The notes under the pieces are model-generated. The model was not told the DNA's origin. It worked only from the letters and a program-made list of their open reading frames with translations, and searched no databases. From assembly GCF_020627745.1 (NCBI RefSeq), contig NZ_JAHDGE010000001.1, positions 125,034 to 189,033 on the forward strand: 64,000 nt of DNA. The letters run 5' to 3'. Numbering within the stretch: the first letter of the stretch is position 1; the number at the start of each line of letters is the position of its first letter. This stretch comes from Pseudooctadecabacter sp. Its GTDB lineage: Bacteria > Pseudomonadota > Alphaproteobacteria > Rhodobacterales > Rhodobacteraceae. Positions 10,041 to 19,738 of this stretch are shown one piece after another. The position numbers and the translations under genes were made by a program.

Positions 10041-11932
10041 TCGGTGGCCTCGTCCCCGGTCTGTTCTGCAGCGGCGGCTTCTGCTTCGATCTGCTCAAGC
10101 GCTGTGGGTTCTTCGGTACTTTCCGGCACGATCAATGTAAACTCAATCCGTCGGTTCGCCTCACGGCCTGCTTCGGTTTCATTGTCGGCAATCGGGTTTT
10201 CCTCGCCGTAGCCGACGGACCGGAAGCTGGACACCGGCACGCGGCGCACGCGCAGCGCATCGAGAACCGCATCGGCACGCTGCTGGCTGAGGCGCTGATT
10301 GCCCCCTTCGGAGCCCTGACTGTCGGTGTAGCCCGCGATTTCAAGCCGAAGATCGGAACACCGGCGCAGAATGTCGGCGATGTCGTCGATGATGCTGGCA
10401 CCTTCGCCTGCGATATTCGCGGAACCGGGGTCGAAGGTGATCTTGCGTGCGGCGGTGACGGCGGTGATCTGGTCAAGGCATTCTTCCTCGGTCGGGAGGG
10501 CCGCGATCGGATCGAGGGCCTCCACATAGGTCACGTTTACCTCGAATTCGGCGGAACTGCCCAGCTTGTCGACCAGAAGACGGCTGATGATTCCGTTGGC
10601 GTCTTCCACACCTGAATTGCCGCGCACGACAATCGTATCGGGCTGCACCGTCACCGACCCGTTGGACAGCGACGACAGCGCTTCGACCCCGGCCAGAACG
10701 CGCACCGGCCATGTGCCGGGCAGACCGTCCGAGACACGGGTCGCCATGGAGATATCGTTGGATCCGAATTTCGCACGGGCAAAGTTTTCTGCCGTGGTGT
10801 TGAGCAATTCATCAGACACGCGGCCGCGCAACTGCACCAGCCCTTCGGGGCTGAGGGTGGCGACAAACTGTGGCGGCCCGTCCTGCCCCTGAACGGGGGC
10901 CTCGGGCAGGATCGCCTCAAGTGCAAAAGCCTCGGGCAAGGTATTCTCAAGCTCGCCTGCGACACGGTCGAACAGGCCCTGAACCGCACCCTGCTGGCCG
11001 ACCAGTGTCACCTCCGTGTCCGAGATCGTGACCGTGCCACCACCGAGTTCATCCACAGCCTCAAGCGCCATGGTCACCGCATCGGCCCAGCGCGCGGTGG
11101 GCGCACCCAAAGCGACAGTGCAGCCGACACGGCCTTCGATCCCGGCCGCCTGGGCCGCTGTCACGATGCGACGTTCGGCGGCGGGCGTATCGGCCACGCA
11201 ACTGTCAAAGCGCGCCCCGTCAGCATCCTTGATAAAGCGTGTCACAAAGGGCGACACGACCTGACGGGGGGCCATGATGTTCAGCGTCACCAGCTGGCCT
11301 TGCGGGGTGATGCGGCGCAGTTCGTTTTCGAAGGCGGCCTTTTCCTCGGGCGAATCCGAGATCGCCTCAACCGACACGCGTCCCGCACGCACGGAAATCT
11401 TCGAACGCGGCAACTGGCGCAAGGCGCGCAGGGCGAAATCCACGGAGTCGTTCCAGCCCAGCGGAGTTTCGTAATCCGCCGTCTCAAGGAAATCCGCGAA
11501 GTTGCCGTCGCGGCCTGCAAGACCTGCAAACCGTGCGGTCAGCGCCTCACGATCGGTGGCGGCAGGGATCAGCCCGATAAGGGACACGCCGCTGTCGTTG
11601 CGCAAAATCTCCATGGAGAATTCGGGCGCCTGCAACGCCTCGGAGGCTTTGACGGTCATGTTGTCGATCACGCGGCTGGCGTCGACCATGGACCCCGCGG
11701 TGGAGATGGCGCGGAACCGGTTGGCTTCGGTCGGGGCCTCCCCCTCCAGGATCACCTGCAAGCCGTCGCCCAGCACGGTCGCGAAGTCGTGGCCGTTTTC
11801 CTGCAAGGCGATCTGCACGGCATCGACAGACCGTGTTTCCACCGTGGCCACAGCAAAGCGCGCACCTACGACGCAGATCACGGCTGCGATGGCAAAGGCG
11901 GCAAGGCGCACAAAAAGTTCTGACAGCCGCAT
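10037..11932 (-). CDS. OmpA family protein with BON-like repeats
   Basis: C-terminal ITFDPGSANIAGEGASIIDDIADIL...LRLEIAGYTDSQGSEGGNQRLSQQRADAVLDALRVRRV...GYGEENPIADNETEAGREANRRIEFTL; start placed at MRLSELFVRL. Confidence 0.88.
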   Translation of the reverse strand: MRLSELFVRLAAFAIAAVICVVGARFAVATVETRSVDAVQIALQENGHDFATVLGDGLQVILEGEAPTEANRFRAISTAGSMVDASRVIDNMTVKASEALQAPEFSMEILRNDSGVSLIGLIPAATDREALTARFAGLAGRDGNFADFLETADYETPLGWNDSVDFALRALRQLPRSKISVRAGRVSVEAISDSPEEKAAFENELRRITPQGQLVTLNIMAPRQVVSPFVTRFIKDADGARFDSCVADTPAAERRIVTAAQAAGIEGRVGCTVALGAPTARWADAVTMALEAVDELGGGTVTISDTEVTLVGQQGAVQGLFDRVAGELENTLPEAFALEAILPEAPVQGQDGPPQFVATLSPEGLVQLRGRVSDELLNTTAENFARAKFGSNDISMATRVSDGLPGTWPVRVLAGVEALSSLSNGSVTVQPDTIVVRGNSGVEDANGIISRLLVDKLGSSAEFEVNVTYVEALDPIAALPTEEECLDQITAVTAARKITFDPGSANIAGEGASIIDDIADILRRCSDLRLEIAGYTDSQGSEGGNQRLSQQRADAVLDALRVRRVPVSSFRSVGYGEENPIADNETEAGREANRRIEFTLIVPESTEEPTALEQIEAEAAAAEQTGDEATE

Positions 11933-11989
11933 GGCGGATCCTTTGAAACCTGTGAAGTGTCGTTTAGGCGGTTCGGGCCTTGGGTTCAA

Positions 11990-12949
11990 TCATAGCAAAA
12001 GGGCGACGGCGAAAAACGGCACGGGGATCAGGCCCGCGTCGCGGTTGGACCGGAACAGGCGCAGCAGGTGGGGGCCGTCGTCCGCGTCAAACGTGCGCAG
12101 CTGCCATGCCAGATGCCAGCCCATGGCCCACGGCCCGCCCAGCGCCACCACCAGAGCCAGAATGGACGCATCCTGTGCGGCCCAAATGATAGCAAGGCCC
12201 AGAAGGATGATCGTGTTCATCAAAAACAGCCGCAGCCATTTGCGGGTCGCATCCCCAAACAGCCGCGCCGTGGATTTCACCCCGATCAGCGCGTCATCTT
12301 CAGCGTCCTGATGGGCGTAGATCGTATCGTAGAAAAGCGTCCACGCGATGCCTGCCAGATAAAGGACAAAGGCCGGCCATTCCAACGTGCCGGTGTGCGC
12401 TGTCCATGCCAGCAATGCCCCCCAGTTGAAAGCAAGGCCCAGAAACACCTGCGGCCACCACGTGAACCGTTTCGCGAAGGGGTAAATGGCGACGGGGATC
12501 AGCGACGCAAAGCCCAGCAGAACCGCATTGGGCGGAAATGTCAGCAGGATCAACAGAGCCACCAGCGATTGCGACGCCATCCAGATCAGCGCGGCCCGCA
12601 CGCCCACTTGCCCAGACGGAATGGGCCGCAGCGCCGTGCGCTCAACCGATCCGTCGATATGCCGGTCGGTGATGTCGTTCCACGTGCACCCCGCTCCGCG
12701 CATGAGGAACGCGCCCAACGCACAGCCCAGCGCGATCCATGCATCATAAAGGCTGGCGCTGCCTGTGTGCAGCATCGCCAGCAGCAGTGACCACCAGCAG
12801 GGCAGCAACAACAACCACGTGCCGATGGGCCTGTCCGCACGGGACAGCCTCAGAAACGGCCGCGTGCGCGGGGGCGCCCATGTGTCGACCCAATTGCCGG
12901 TCACGGCATCGGCAATCGGCCCCTCTGGTGTCCCGTCTTGATGGGTCAT
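11990..12949 (-). CDS. ubiA: 4-hydroxybenzoate polyprenyltransferase
   Basis: UbiA motifs: RADRPIGTWLLLLPCWWSL, GCTWNDITDRHIDGSVERTALRPIPSG, LFYDTIYAHQDAEDDALIGVKSTA. Confidence 0.95.
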   Translation of the reverse strand: MTHQDGTPEGPIADAVTGNWVDTWAPPRTRPFLRLSRADRPIGTWLLLLPCWWSLLLAMLHTGSASLYDAWIALGCALGAFLMRGAGCTWNDITDRHIDGSVERTALRPIPSGQVGVRAALIWMASQSLVALLILLTFPPNAVLLGFASLIPVAIYPFAKRFTWWPQVFLGLAFNWGALLAWTAHTGTLEWPAFVLYLAGIAWTLFYDTIYAHQDAEDDALIGVKSTARLFGDATRKWLRLFLMNTIILLGLAIIWAAQDASILALVVALGGPWAMGWHLAWQLRTFDADDGPHLLRLFRSNRDAGLIPVPFFAVALLL

Positions 12950-12960
12950 ATGGTCCTCGC

Positions 12961-13701
12961 ATGGCACGGAAAAACAATCACATTCGGCTCTATGTAGATC
13001 ATCCTTTGCGGGCGGCGCAAAGGGTCAGCCTGACGCGGGATCAGGCGCATTATCTGTTCGGGGTCATGCGGCTGGGGCTGGGCGACGCAGTGGCGTTGTT
13101 CAACGGGCGCGATGGCGAATGGCACGCGCAAGTCAGTGAGGCTGGCAAGAAAGGCGGCGTCCTGACCTGCGCAGACCAGACCCGCCCGCAAACCGCCCCG
13201 CCGGATCTGTGGCTGGTCTGTGCGCCGATCCGCCGTGAACGGCTGTCGTTTCTGGTGGAAAAGGCCGTGGAACTGGGGGCCGCACGGATCGTGCTGATGC
13301 AGACGGAGTTCACCCAAGACGCCAAGCGCGTCCGTGTCGATAAATTGCAGGCCACCGCCGTAGAAGCAGCGGAGCAATGTGAGGCCTTGGTGGTGCCTGA
13401 GGTTACCGAAGTCACCAAATTCAAACCCCTCATGGACGGCTGGGACCCCACCCGCCAGATCATGTTCTGTGACGAGGCCGCCGCCGGTGCTGCCACCTCC
13501 CTGCCCGACACTCCCCCCCCGAATACCACCCACCCGTGGGCCGTCTTCATCGGACCCGAAGGCGGGTTTTCCGACACCGAACGCGCACGCCTGCGTGAGG
13601 TGGCGACGCCGGTATCGCTCGGCCCGCGCATCTTGCGCGCGGAAACGGCCGCGATTGCAGCCCTGACGCTGTGGCAATCGCGGCTGGGGGACTGGACGTG
13701 A
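12961..13701 (+). CDS. rsmE: 16S rRNA (uracil(1498)-N(3))-methyltransferase
   Basis: MARKNNHIRLYVDHPL...RDQAHYLFGVMRLGLGD...FIGPEGGFSDTERARL...LGPRILRAETAAIAAL (SPOUT MTase signature). Confidence 0.93.
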   Translation: MARKNNHIRLYVDHPLRAAQRVSLTRDQAHYLFGVMRLGLGDAVALFNGRDGEWHAQVSEAGKKGGVLTCADQTRPQTAPPDLWLVCAPIRRERLSFLVEKAVELGAARIVLMQTEFTQDAKRVRVDKLQATAVEAAEQCEALVVPEVTEVTKFKPLMDGWDPTRQIMFCDEAAAGAATSLPDTPPPNTTHPWAVFIGPEGGFSDTERARLREVATPVSLGPRILRAETAAIAALTLWQSRLGDWT

Positions 13702-14537
13702 GGTGGCGTGCCGCCACCGACGACGATGTGCCGCAAATGGAAGACTTCCTTCAGGCGCATCTGGAAACTTCGATGTTTCTGGTGTCCAACCTGCGCCGCT
13801 TTGGCCCAGCGGGTGCCGATCACGACTATGCCATGCGCTATTGGGTCACGGGATCACCCATAAGCGGCGTCTTCGCGCTGGCGACCAACGGCGCGATCAT
13901 GGTGCAATGGCCGGACGCCGGCGATTGGTCGGAACCGCTGGCGCTGGTCGACCGCAGCGTGACGCGGCTGATCGGGGAAAGCGGACAAATCGCGCAGCTG
14001 CGCCATGCGGCGGGACTGGACGCGGCGGATACGTCTTTGAATTCTGAGGAAACGTTGTTTTCCCTAGCATTGGACAAGGCCACGATGCCGGATGGACCGG
14101 GCCACCTGCGCAGGGTGGTCGAGGCCGACCGGCCTGTGTTGCGCGACTGGATGCTGGACTATGATGTGAACACCCTTGGTTTGACCCGCGCGGACGCCGA
14201 GGCACGGGTGGACCGCGAATTTGACGCCGCTTTGGCCGCAGGCAGCCGCCGGATATTGGCAGAGGGTGAAACGCCCCTGTGTCTGACGGGCTTTAACGCT
14301 GTGGTGGATGATATCGTACAGGTGGGCCCCGTCTACACGCCCCCGGAACATCGCGGAAAAGGTCATGCGCGCCGCGCGGTGGCGTTGCACTTGCAAGAGG
14401 CGCGTAAGGACGGCGCCAATCGCAGCATTCTTTTTGCCACCGACCCGAGCGCCATCGCGGCCTATCGCGCGGTGGGCTTTCGGCCGATTGGCCGCTTTTC
14501 CCTGATCTTTTTTGAACATCCACAGGTGCTGGCATGA
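13698..14537 (+). CDS. GNAT family N-acetyltransferase
   Basis: VGPVYTPPEHRGKGHARRAVALHLQEARKDGANRSILFATDPSAIAAYRAVGFRPIGRFSL; GTGA overlap with rsmE. Confidence 0.85.
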   Translation: MRWRAATDDDVPQMEDFLQAHLETSMFLVSNLRRFGPAGADHDYAMRYWVTGSPISGVFALATNGAIMVQWPDAGDWSEPLALVDRSVTRLIGESGQIAQLRHAAGLDAADTSLNSEETLFSLALDKATMPDGPGHLRRVVEADRPVLRDWMLDYDVNTLGLTRADAEARVDREFDAALAAGSRRILAEGETPLCLTGFNAVVDDIVQVGPVYTPPEHRGKGHARRAVALHLQEARKDGANRSILFATDPSAIAAYRAVGFRPIGRFSLIFFEHPQVLA

Positions 14538-15043
14538 TCCGCGCGGAAGTCAAAACGCTCGCCTGGAAATGGCGGGAGGTTCTGTTTGCCGCCGGAGTGG
14601 CGGGGCTTGGTCTGTGGTGGGGGTCCGCGTCTTTTGGCGTCATGCAATGGCTGGGCTATGGCGTGGCGGCGGTGGCGGTGATGCTGGGGATCGCTGCGGC
14701 CCAAAAGGTGCGGTTTCGCGGGGACAGCGACGGGCCGGGCGTGGTCGTTCTGGATGAACGGCGCGTGACCTATTTGGGGCCCGAGGATGGCGGCGTCGCG
14801 GACCTTGATCTGATGGTGCAACTTGATGTGACACCGGCACCGGCGTGGCGGCTGATAAATGCGGACGGGCATTACATCGACATCCCAACCGATGCCAAAG
14901 GCGTAGAGGTCTTGTTCGATGCCTTCACCGCCCTGCCCGGCCTTTCAACCCAACACATGCTGTCGGTTCTTCAGCGCACAAAGCCTGCGCGCATGACAGT
15001 CTGGATGGCACCCGGTCACAGACCTTACAAACAGGTGCATTGA
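14534..15043 (+). CDS. Conserved hypothetical membrane protein
   Basis: 169 aa with two TM segments; ATGA overlap with upstream gene. Confidence 0.6.
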   Translation: MIRAEVKTLAWKWREVLFAAGVAGLGLWWGSASFGVMQWLGYGVAAVAVMLGIAAAQKVRFRGDSDGPGVVVLDERRVTYLGPEDGGVADLDLMVQLDVTPAPAWRLINADGHYIDIPTDAKGVEVLFDAFTALPGLSTQHMLSVLQRTKPARMTVWMAPGHRPYKQVH

Positions 15044-15113
15044 CACCGCCGCCCACAGGGGCCAACGGTGAGGTCCCAACGCGGAAAACGGCCCAAGTTC
15101 AGGAGCGCCCAAC

Positions 15114-16484
15114 ATGTCCATTCCACAGTCCGGCGGCGGTCCGATTGAACGTCACGAACAGCTTGCCGAATATCTGGCCGAGGGCTGCAAGCCCAAGCAG
15201 GATTGGCGCATCGGCACCGAACACGAGAAATTCGGCTATTGCACCGACACCCACAAACCGCTGCCCTTTTCAGGCGAGCGGTCAATCGAGGCGGTGTTGT
15301 CCGGCCTGCGCGACCGCTACGGCTGGGCACCCGTCACCGAAGGCGGGTTCCTCATTGGTTTGGAAAAAAACGGCGCGAATGTATCGCTTGAACCCGGCGG
15401 CGCGTTGGAGTTGTCAGGCGCGCCCGTCGAGACGATCCACCAGACCTGCGACGAGGTGAACTCCCATCTGGCTGAGGTCAAATCCATCGCTGATGAAATC
15501 GGTGTGGGTTTCATCGGGCTGGGCGCGGCCCCCGAATGGTCCCACGACGAAATGCCCCTCATGCCCAAAGGCCGCTACAAGCTGATGGATGCCTATATGG
15601 ACAAGGTCGGCACCAGCGGCAAAATGATGATGCGGCGGACCTGTACGGTTCAGGTGAACCTCGATTTTTCGTCCGAGGCCGACATGGTGCAAAAGATGCG
15701 CGTGGCGCTGGCGTTGCAGCCCGTGGCAACAGCCCTCTTTGCCAATTCGCCGTTCTGGGAGGGCAAACCCAATGGCCACAAATCCTGGCGCAGCCGCGTG
15801 TGGCGGCATCTGGATGATGCGCGCACAGGCATGTTGCCCTTTGTGTTTGAGGACGGGTTCGGGTTTGAACGCTGGGTGGACTACGCCCTCGATGTGCCGA
15901 TGTATTTTGTCTACCGCGATGGGGAATACGTAGATGCTCTAGGTCAGTCGTTCCGCGATTTTCTGCGCGGCGAACTGCCTGCCCTGCCCGGTGAAACGCC
16001 GACCCTGTCGGACTGGGCGGACCATCTGACGACAGCATTCCCCGAGGCGCGGTTGAAGAAATTCATCGAAATGCGCGGGGCCGATGGCGGGCCATGGCGG
16101 CGGTTGTGCGCGTTGCCCGCGTTTTGGGTCGGTCTGACCTATGACCAAGAGGCTTTGGATGCCGCTTGGGACCTGTGCCGCAATTGGGATGCGGAGACAC
16201 GCGAGGCGTGGCGCGTGGCGGCCTCCGTCGATGGGTTGCAGGCGCAGGTCGGCGGACAGTCCATGCACGACATCGCCCGTGAGGTTGTGGCGATTGCCGA
16301 AACGGGCCTCAAGAACCGCGCGATGCCCGGTGCGGGCGGCTTGGTGCCTGATGAGACCCATTTTCTGAACGCGTTGAAGGAAAGCATCGAGACCGGCAAG
16401 ACACCGGCGGACGAATTGCTGGACGACTACAACGGGGACTGGGGCGGCGACCTGAGCAGGATTTACGCGGCCTATTCTTATTAG
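15114..16484 (+). CDS. gshA: Glutamate--cysteine ligase (proteobacterial/plant type)
   Basis: MSIPQSGGGPIERHEQLAEYLAEGCKPKQDWRIGTEHEKFGY; FRDFLRGELPALPGETPTLSDWADHLTTAFPEARLKKFIEMRGADGGPW. Confidence 0.95.
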   Translation: MSIPQSGGGPIERHEQLAEYLAEGCKPKQDWRIGTEHEKFGYCTDTHKPLPFSGERSIEAVLSGLRDRYGWAPVTEGGFLIGLEKNGANVSLEPGGALELSGAPVETIHQTCDEVNSHLAEVKSIADEIGVGFIGLGAAPEWSHDEMPLMPKGRYKLMDAYMDKVGTSGKMMMRRTCTVQVNLDFSSEADMVQKMRVALALQPVATALFANSPFWEGKPNGHKSWRSRVWRHLDDARTGMLPFVFEDGFGFERWVDYALDVPMYFVYRDGEYVDALGQSFRDFLRGELPALPGETPTLSDWADHLTTAFPEARLKKFIEMRGADGGPWRRLCALPAFWVGLTYDQEALDAAWDLCRNWDAETREAWRVAASVDGLQAQVGGQSMHDIAREVVAIAETGLKNRAMPGAGGLVPDETHFLNALKESIETGKTPADELLDDYNGDWGGDLSRIYAAYSY

Positions 16485-16515
16485 GATCGAATTTGGCTGC
16501 GCCAAATCCGATTAG

Positions 16516-16577
16516 CTGGGGGTTTCACACCCCCAGACCCCCGCGATACCTGGGGGTTTCACACCCCCAGACCCCCG
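16516..16577. repeat. Two exact copies of the 28-mer CTGGGGGTTTCACACCCCCAGACCCCCG, each with an internal stem-loop
   Basis: Copies at 16516-16543 and 16550-16577; CTGGGGG...CCCCCAG stem in each; lies between gshA and the convergent plsY cluster. Confidence 0.9.
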
Positions 16578-16607
16578 TGGAGTATTTGTGGCAAAACGAA
16601 ACGAAAA

Positions 16608-16862
16608 TCAGTCGCTGACGGTGAGGTCGGCCACAAAGGCGCGGACTTTGGCCTGCGACATTTCACAAGGTTTGAGGAGATCGCCCGCGGCAAGATGATA
16701 GAGGTTGAGGCTGATGTAGTCTGAACCGTCCAGCGCCTCGGCCACAAGTTTTTCGCCCTTACCGTTTGCGACATGGGCGCGGGTGACGATCCAGTCTTTG
16801 CCATGGGCCTGACCGCGAAAAGTGCCCAAGGGCAGCTTTGCGAGCTTTTGGGCAAAACTCAC
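16608..16862 (-). CDS. Small conserved hypothetical protein (84 aa, GTG start), translationally coupled to plsY
   Basis: GTGA overlap with plsY stop; VSFAQKLAKLPLGTFRGQAHGKDWIVTRAHVANGKGEKLVAEALDGSDYISLNLYHLAAGDLLKPCEMSQAKVRAFVADLTVSD. Confidence 0.65.
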   Translation of the reverse strand: MSFAQKLAKLPLGTFRGQAHGKDWIVTRAHVANGKGEKLVAEALDGSDYISLNLYHLAAGDLLKPCEMSQAKVRAFVADLTVSD

Positions 16863-17461
16863 TTTTGGCCGATCTTGCTTTCTTCGCCGGCCAGCAGACG
16901 GTGGATATTGGCGCGGTGGCGCGCGAAGATCAGCGCGCAAAGGGCGAGGGTCAGAAAGAAAACGTGAGGCCAGCCCATAAAGCCTGCGATGGGCGCGCTG
17001 AGGGCGGCCACCAGCGCGGCCAGAGACGAAAAGCGCAGGAGGGCTGCGGTGGCAAGCCATGCCACTGCGGCAATGAGGCCCACGGGCCAGATGACGCCGA
17101 ACAGGACGCCATAGAAGGTGGCCACACCTTTGCCGCCGTTGAATTTGAGCCAGACCGGAAAGCAATGCCCGATCATTGCCGCAAAACCCGCCAGTTGTGC
17201 CACGTCCGGACCCGCGATAGCGCGCGCTAACAGGACGGCCACAAGGCCTTTGCCAGCATCAAAAAGAAGCGTCAGGGCCGCCGCCTTTTTGGACCCTGTG
17301 CGCAAGACATTCGTCGCCCCGATGTTGCCCGACCCGATGTCGCGCAGGTTGCCCAGCCCCATCACGCGCGCGATGATCACGCCGGACGGAATAGACCCGA
17401 TCAGATAGGCGATCACGGCCCAGAGCGCGAAGGTGGGCAGGCTGTTGATGATGTCAGGCAT
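16859..17461 (-). CDS. plsY: Glycerol-3-phosphate acyltransferase
   Basis: LIGSIPSGVIIARVMGLGNLRDIGSGNIGATNVLRTGSKKAAALTLLFDAGKG...GHCFPVWLKFNGGKGVATFYGV. Confidence 0.96.
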   Translation of the reverse strand: MPDIINSLPTFALWAVIAYLIGSIPSGVIIARVMGLGNLRDIGSGNIGATNVLRTGSKKAAALTLLFDAGKGLVAVLLARAIAGPDVAQLAGFAAMIGHCFPVWLKFNGGKGVATFYGVLFGVIWPVGLIAAVAWLATAALLRFSSLAALVAALSAPIAGFMGWPHVFFLTLALCALIFARHRANIHRLLAGEESKIGQK

Positions 17462-18722
17462 CCAGTGCCTCCGTCATATTTACGCCGCCCACGTAGGTGG
17501 CTGTGACGCGGCCCTGCAGGATGGTCCCGTCGAAGGGGGTGTTTTTGGATTTCGATTTCAGCGCGAAGCGGTCCAGACGGTGGCTGGCATCGGGATCAAA
17601 CAGCACCAGATCGGCAGGCGCGCCCGGCGTCAGGCGCCCGCCGGACAGGCCAAGTCTTTTGGCGGGGTTCAGCGACAGGGCACGGAACAAAGTGGGCATA
17701 TCCAAATAGCCGTTGTGCACCAGCCGCAGGGCGGCAGGCAGCAGGGTTTCCAGGGCCACGGCACCGCTTGCGGCCTCCTCGTATGGCAGACGTTTGGATT
17801 CCTCATCCTGCGGGGTGTGCATGGAACAGATGATGTCGATGAGGCCGGAGGCCACGGCCTCAACCACCGCCAAACGGTCCTCTTCGGCGCGCAAGGGCGG
17901 TTTGAGTTTGAAGAACGTGCGGTAGTCGGCCACGTCCATTTCATTCAGCGTCAGGTGGTGGATGCCCACACCTGCGGTGATGTCCAACCCGTTGGCCTTC
18001 GCCCGTTCCAAAGCAGGCAAGGCGCGTGCGGTGGTGATCTGATCCACGTGGTAGGCCGCCCCGGTCATTTCAAGCAGCGCCACATCACGGTCAAGCCCCA
18101 TGCGTTCGGCCATGGGCGACACGCCGGACAGCCCGCGCAGGGTTGCGAATTTGCCGGAGGTCACAGCCCCGCCAGAGGACAGGCCAGGTTCCTGCACGTG
18201 GCCCACGACCAGCGCGCCGCAGGATCGGGCATAGGTCAGCGCGCGGCTGAAAACCTTGGTGTCGGTGATCACGCGGTCGCAATCGGTGAAGGCTACGGCA
18301 CCCGCATCCATCAGAAACCCGATTTCGGTCATCTCACGGCCCGCGCGGGCCTTCGTCAGGGCGGCCATGGGCAACACGTTGACGGCGGCGTCGATACTGG
18401 CGCGGCGTTCGACAAATTCGAGCGTTTCAGGCGTGTCGATGGCCGGATCGGTGTCGGGGCGGGTGACGATGGTGGTGATGCCACCTGCGACGGCGGCACG
18501 ACCGGCAGAGGCAAAGCTTTCCTTGTGACGCTCACCGGGTTCGGAGACTTTGACGCCGATGTCGACAATGCCGGGGGCAAGGCATTGACCGTGACAGTCA
18601 ATGGTCTGGTCCGGCGCGTCTGCGGCGTCGCCGATCACCCCGCCGTCAATCATCAACGCGCCACGCGTCTCGGTGCCGGTTTCGGGATCAATCAGGCGGG
18701 CATTTTCAAGGAGCGTCTTCAT
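17454..18722 (-). CDS. Dihydroorotase-like protein (probably non-catalytic PyrC homologue)
   Basis: Amidohydrolase fold; APGIVDIGVKVSEPGERHKESFASAGRAAVAGGITTIV aligns with DHOase but lacks HxH; adjacent to pyrB. Confidence 0.9.
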   Translation of the reverse strand: MKTLLENARLIDPETGTETRGALMIDGGVIGDAADAPDQTIDCHGQCLAPGIVDIGVKVSEPGERHKESFASAGRAAVAGGITTIVTRPDTDPAIDTPETLEFVERRASIDAAVNVLPMAALTKARAGREMTEIGFLMDAGAVAFTDCDRVITDTKVFSRALTYARSCGALVVGHVQEPGLSSGGAVTSGKFATLRGLSGVSPMAERMGLDRDVALLEMTGAAYHVDQITTARALPALERAKANGLDITAGVGIHHLTLNEMDVADYRTFFKLKPPLRAEEDRLAVVEAVASGLIDIICSMHTPQDEESKRLPYEEAASGAVALETLLPAALRLVHNGYLDMPTLFRALSLNPAKRLGLSGGRLTPGAPADLVLFDPDASHRLDRFALKSKSKNTPFDGTILQGRVTATYVGGVNMTEALDA

Positions 18723-18773
18723 GGGGTTCCTTTTGCACCGCCCAGCCTACGGGGTAAACGGATTTGTGCGGGC

Positions 18774-19322
18774 CTAGCTTGCCACCCAGATCATGACGAT
18801 CACCAGAACCGCCAGAACGAGCAGCGCGAGGGTGGCCACACGGCCCGACATGGCTGCATCTGACGGGGCTTTCTTTTGTGGCGCATCGGACAATGCGGCC
18901 TGCGGATCGGGATTGGGCAGGGGGTCAAATGTGACATCGCTGTCAGGTTCCCGCAAGGTGGCGATCAAGGTGGCCTCGCCGTCGGAGGGCAGGGTTACGG
19001 GCCGGTTGGCAAAGGCGCCCGAGCGGACAAGAAGCAAGAGCCCTTCGAAATTGTCCAGACCGTTGAGCGCAAATTCATGTGCTGCAATGTCGTCTTCATT
19101 GACCTCGTAACCGGCACGCAGGAAGTCGGTGACGGTCATGTCTTCGAGGGTGCTTGGCCGCAGTTGCTGGATGTCGCTTTCATCAAGTGCCTTGACCCCC
19201 AGCGCCTTGAACAGCCGGTCGTAGACACCGTGGTGGCCGATATCCATGGCCAGTTGCGGGTCCAGTTTGAAGACACGGACGAGGCCGTGTTCGTGCGGGG
19301 TCACTGTGGTGCCGTCGATCAT
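18774..19322 (-). CDS. Conserved hypothetical protein with C-terminal TM anchor
   Basis: 182 aa; C-terminal VATLALLVLAVLVIVMIWVAS; within pyr-like cluster. Confidence 0.55.
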   Translation of the reverse strand: MIDGTTVTPHEHGLVRVFKLDPQLAMDIGHHGVYDRLFKALGVKALDESDIQQLRPSTLEDMTVTDFLRAGYEVNEDDIAAHEFALNGLDNFEGLLLLVRSGAFANRPVTLPSDGEATLIATLREPDSDVTFDPLPNPDPQAALSDAPQKKAPSDAAMSGRVATLALLVLAVLVIVMIWVAS

Positions 19323-19738
19323 GGCGCGTTTCCTTTGGCTGTCATGATGGCAGTTGCAAGGGCATCGCCATCCTCGGGATAAAACAACTTCGGTCCCTTG
19401 CCGATGTTCCCGTCAAGGTGCAGGCGAAGGCCGTTCCCCTCCGTACGTGTGCCCGCGATATCGGCAAGCGTGATGGCCTGTCCGCCCTGCATAATGATCC
19501 GCCGGTTGGTGATCCATGCGCGGTGGCGGCCAAGGCGGACACGTTCCTGTGCCAGAAGAACGGTCGTTACAAAAAGGGGCACTGCGGGCCAGAAGGTATC
19601 CGGAAAGACGATCAAAAAGGCTGCGACAGGAAGCAATGTCAAAACGATCATCAACAGCGCGGTGCGTTTGAACCGGCGCAAGGACGGTACGTGATCAAAG
19701 ACGATCTGTTCGCCGGCTTCCAGCGGTGGGCCGCTCAT
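19319..19738 (-). CDS. bPH2-like (PH domain) membrane protein
   Basis: Two TM segments followed by [38 protein letters not shown]; 4-nt overlaps both sides. Confidence 0.6.
   Translation of the reverse strand: MSGPPLEAGEQIVFDHVPSLRRFKRTALLMIVLTLLPVAAFLIVFPDTFWPAVPLFVTTVLLAQERVRLGRHRAWITNRRIIMQGGQAITLADIAGTRTEGNGLRLHLDGNIGKGPKLFYPEDGDALATAIMTAKGNAP

Noticed and set aside
16487-16600. Possible CRISPR-like repeats near gshA
   Set aside because: Only two copies with a 6-bp gap, each self-complementary; no spacer array or cas genes
17433-18863. 476-aa plus-strand ORF
   Set aside because: Antisense to the PyrC-like gene; composition typical of a shadow ORF in GC-rich DNA
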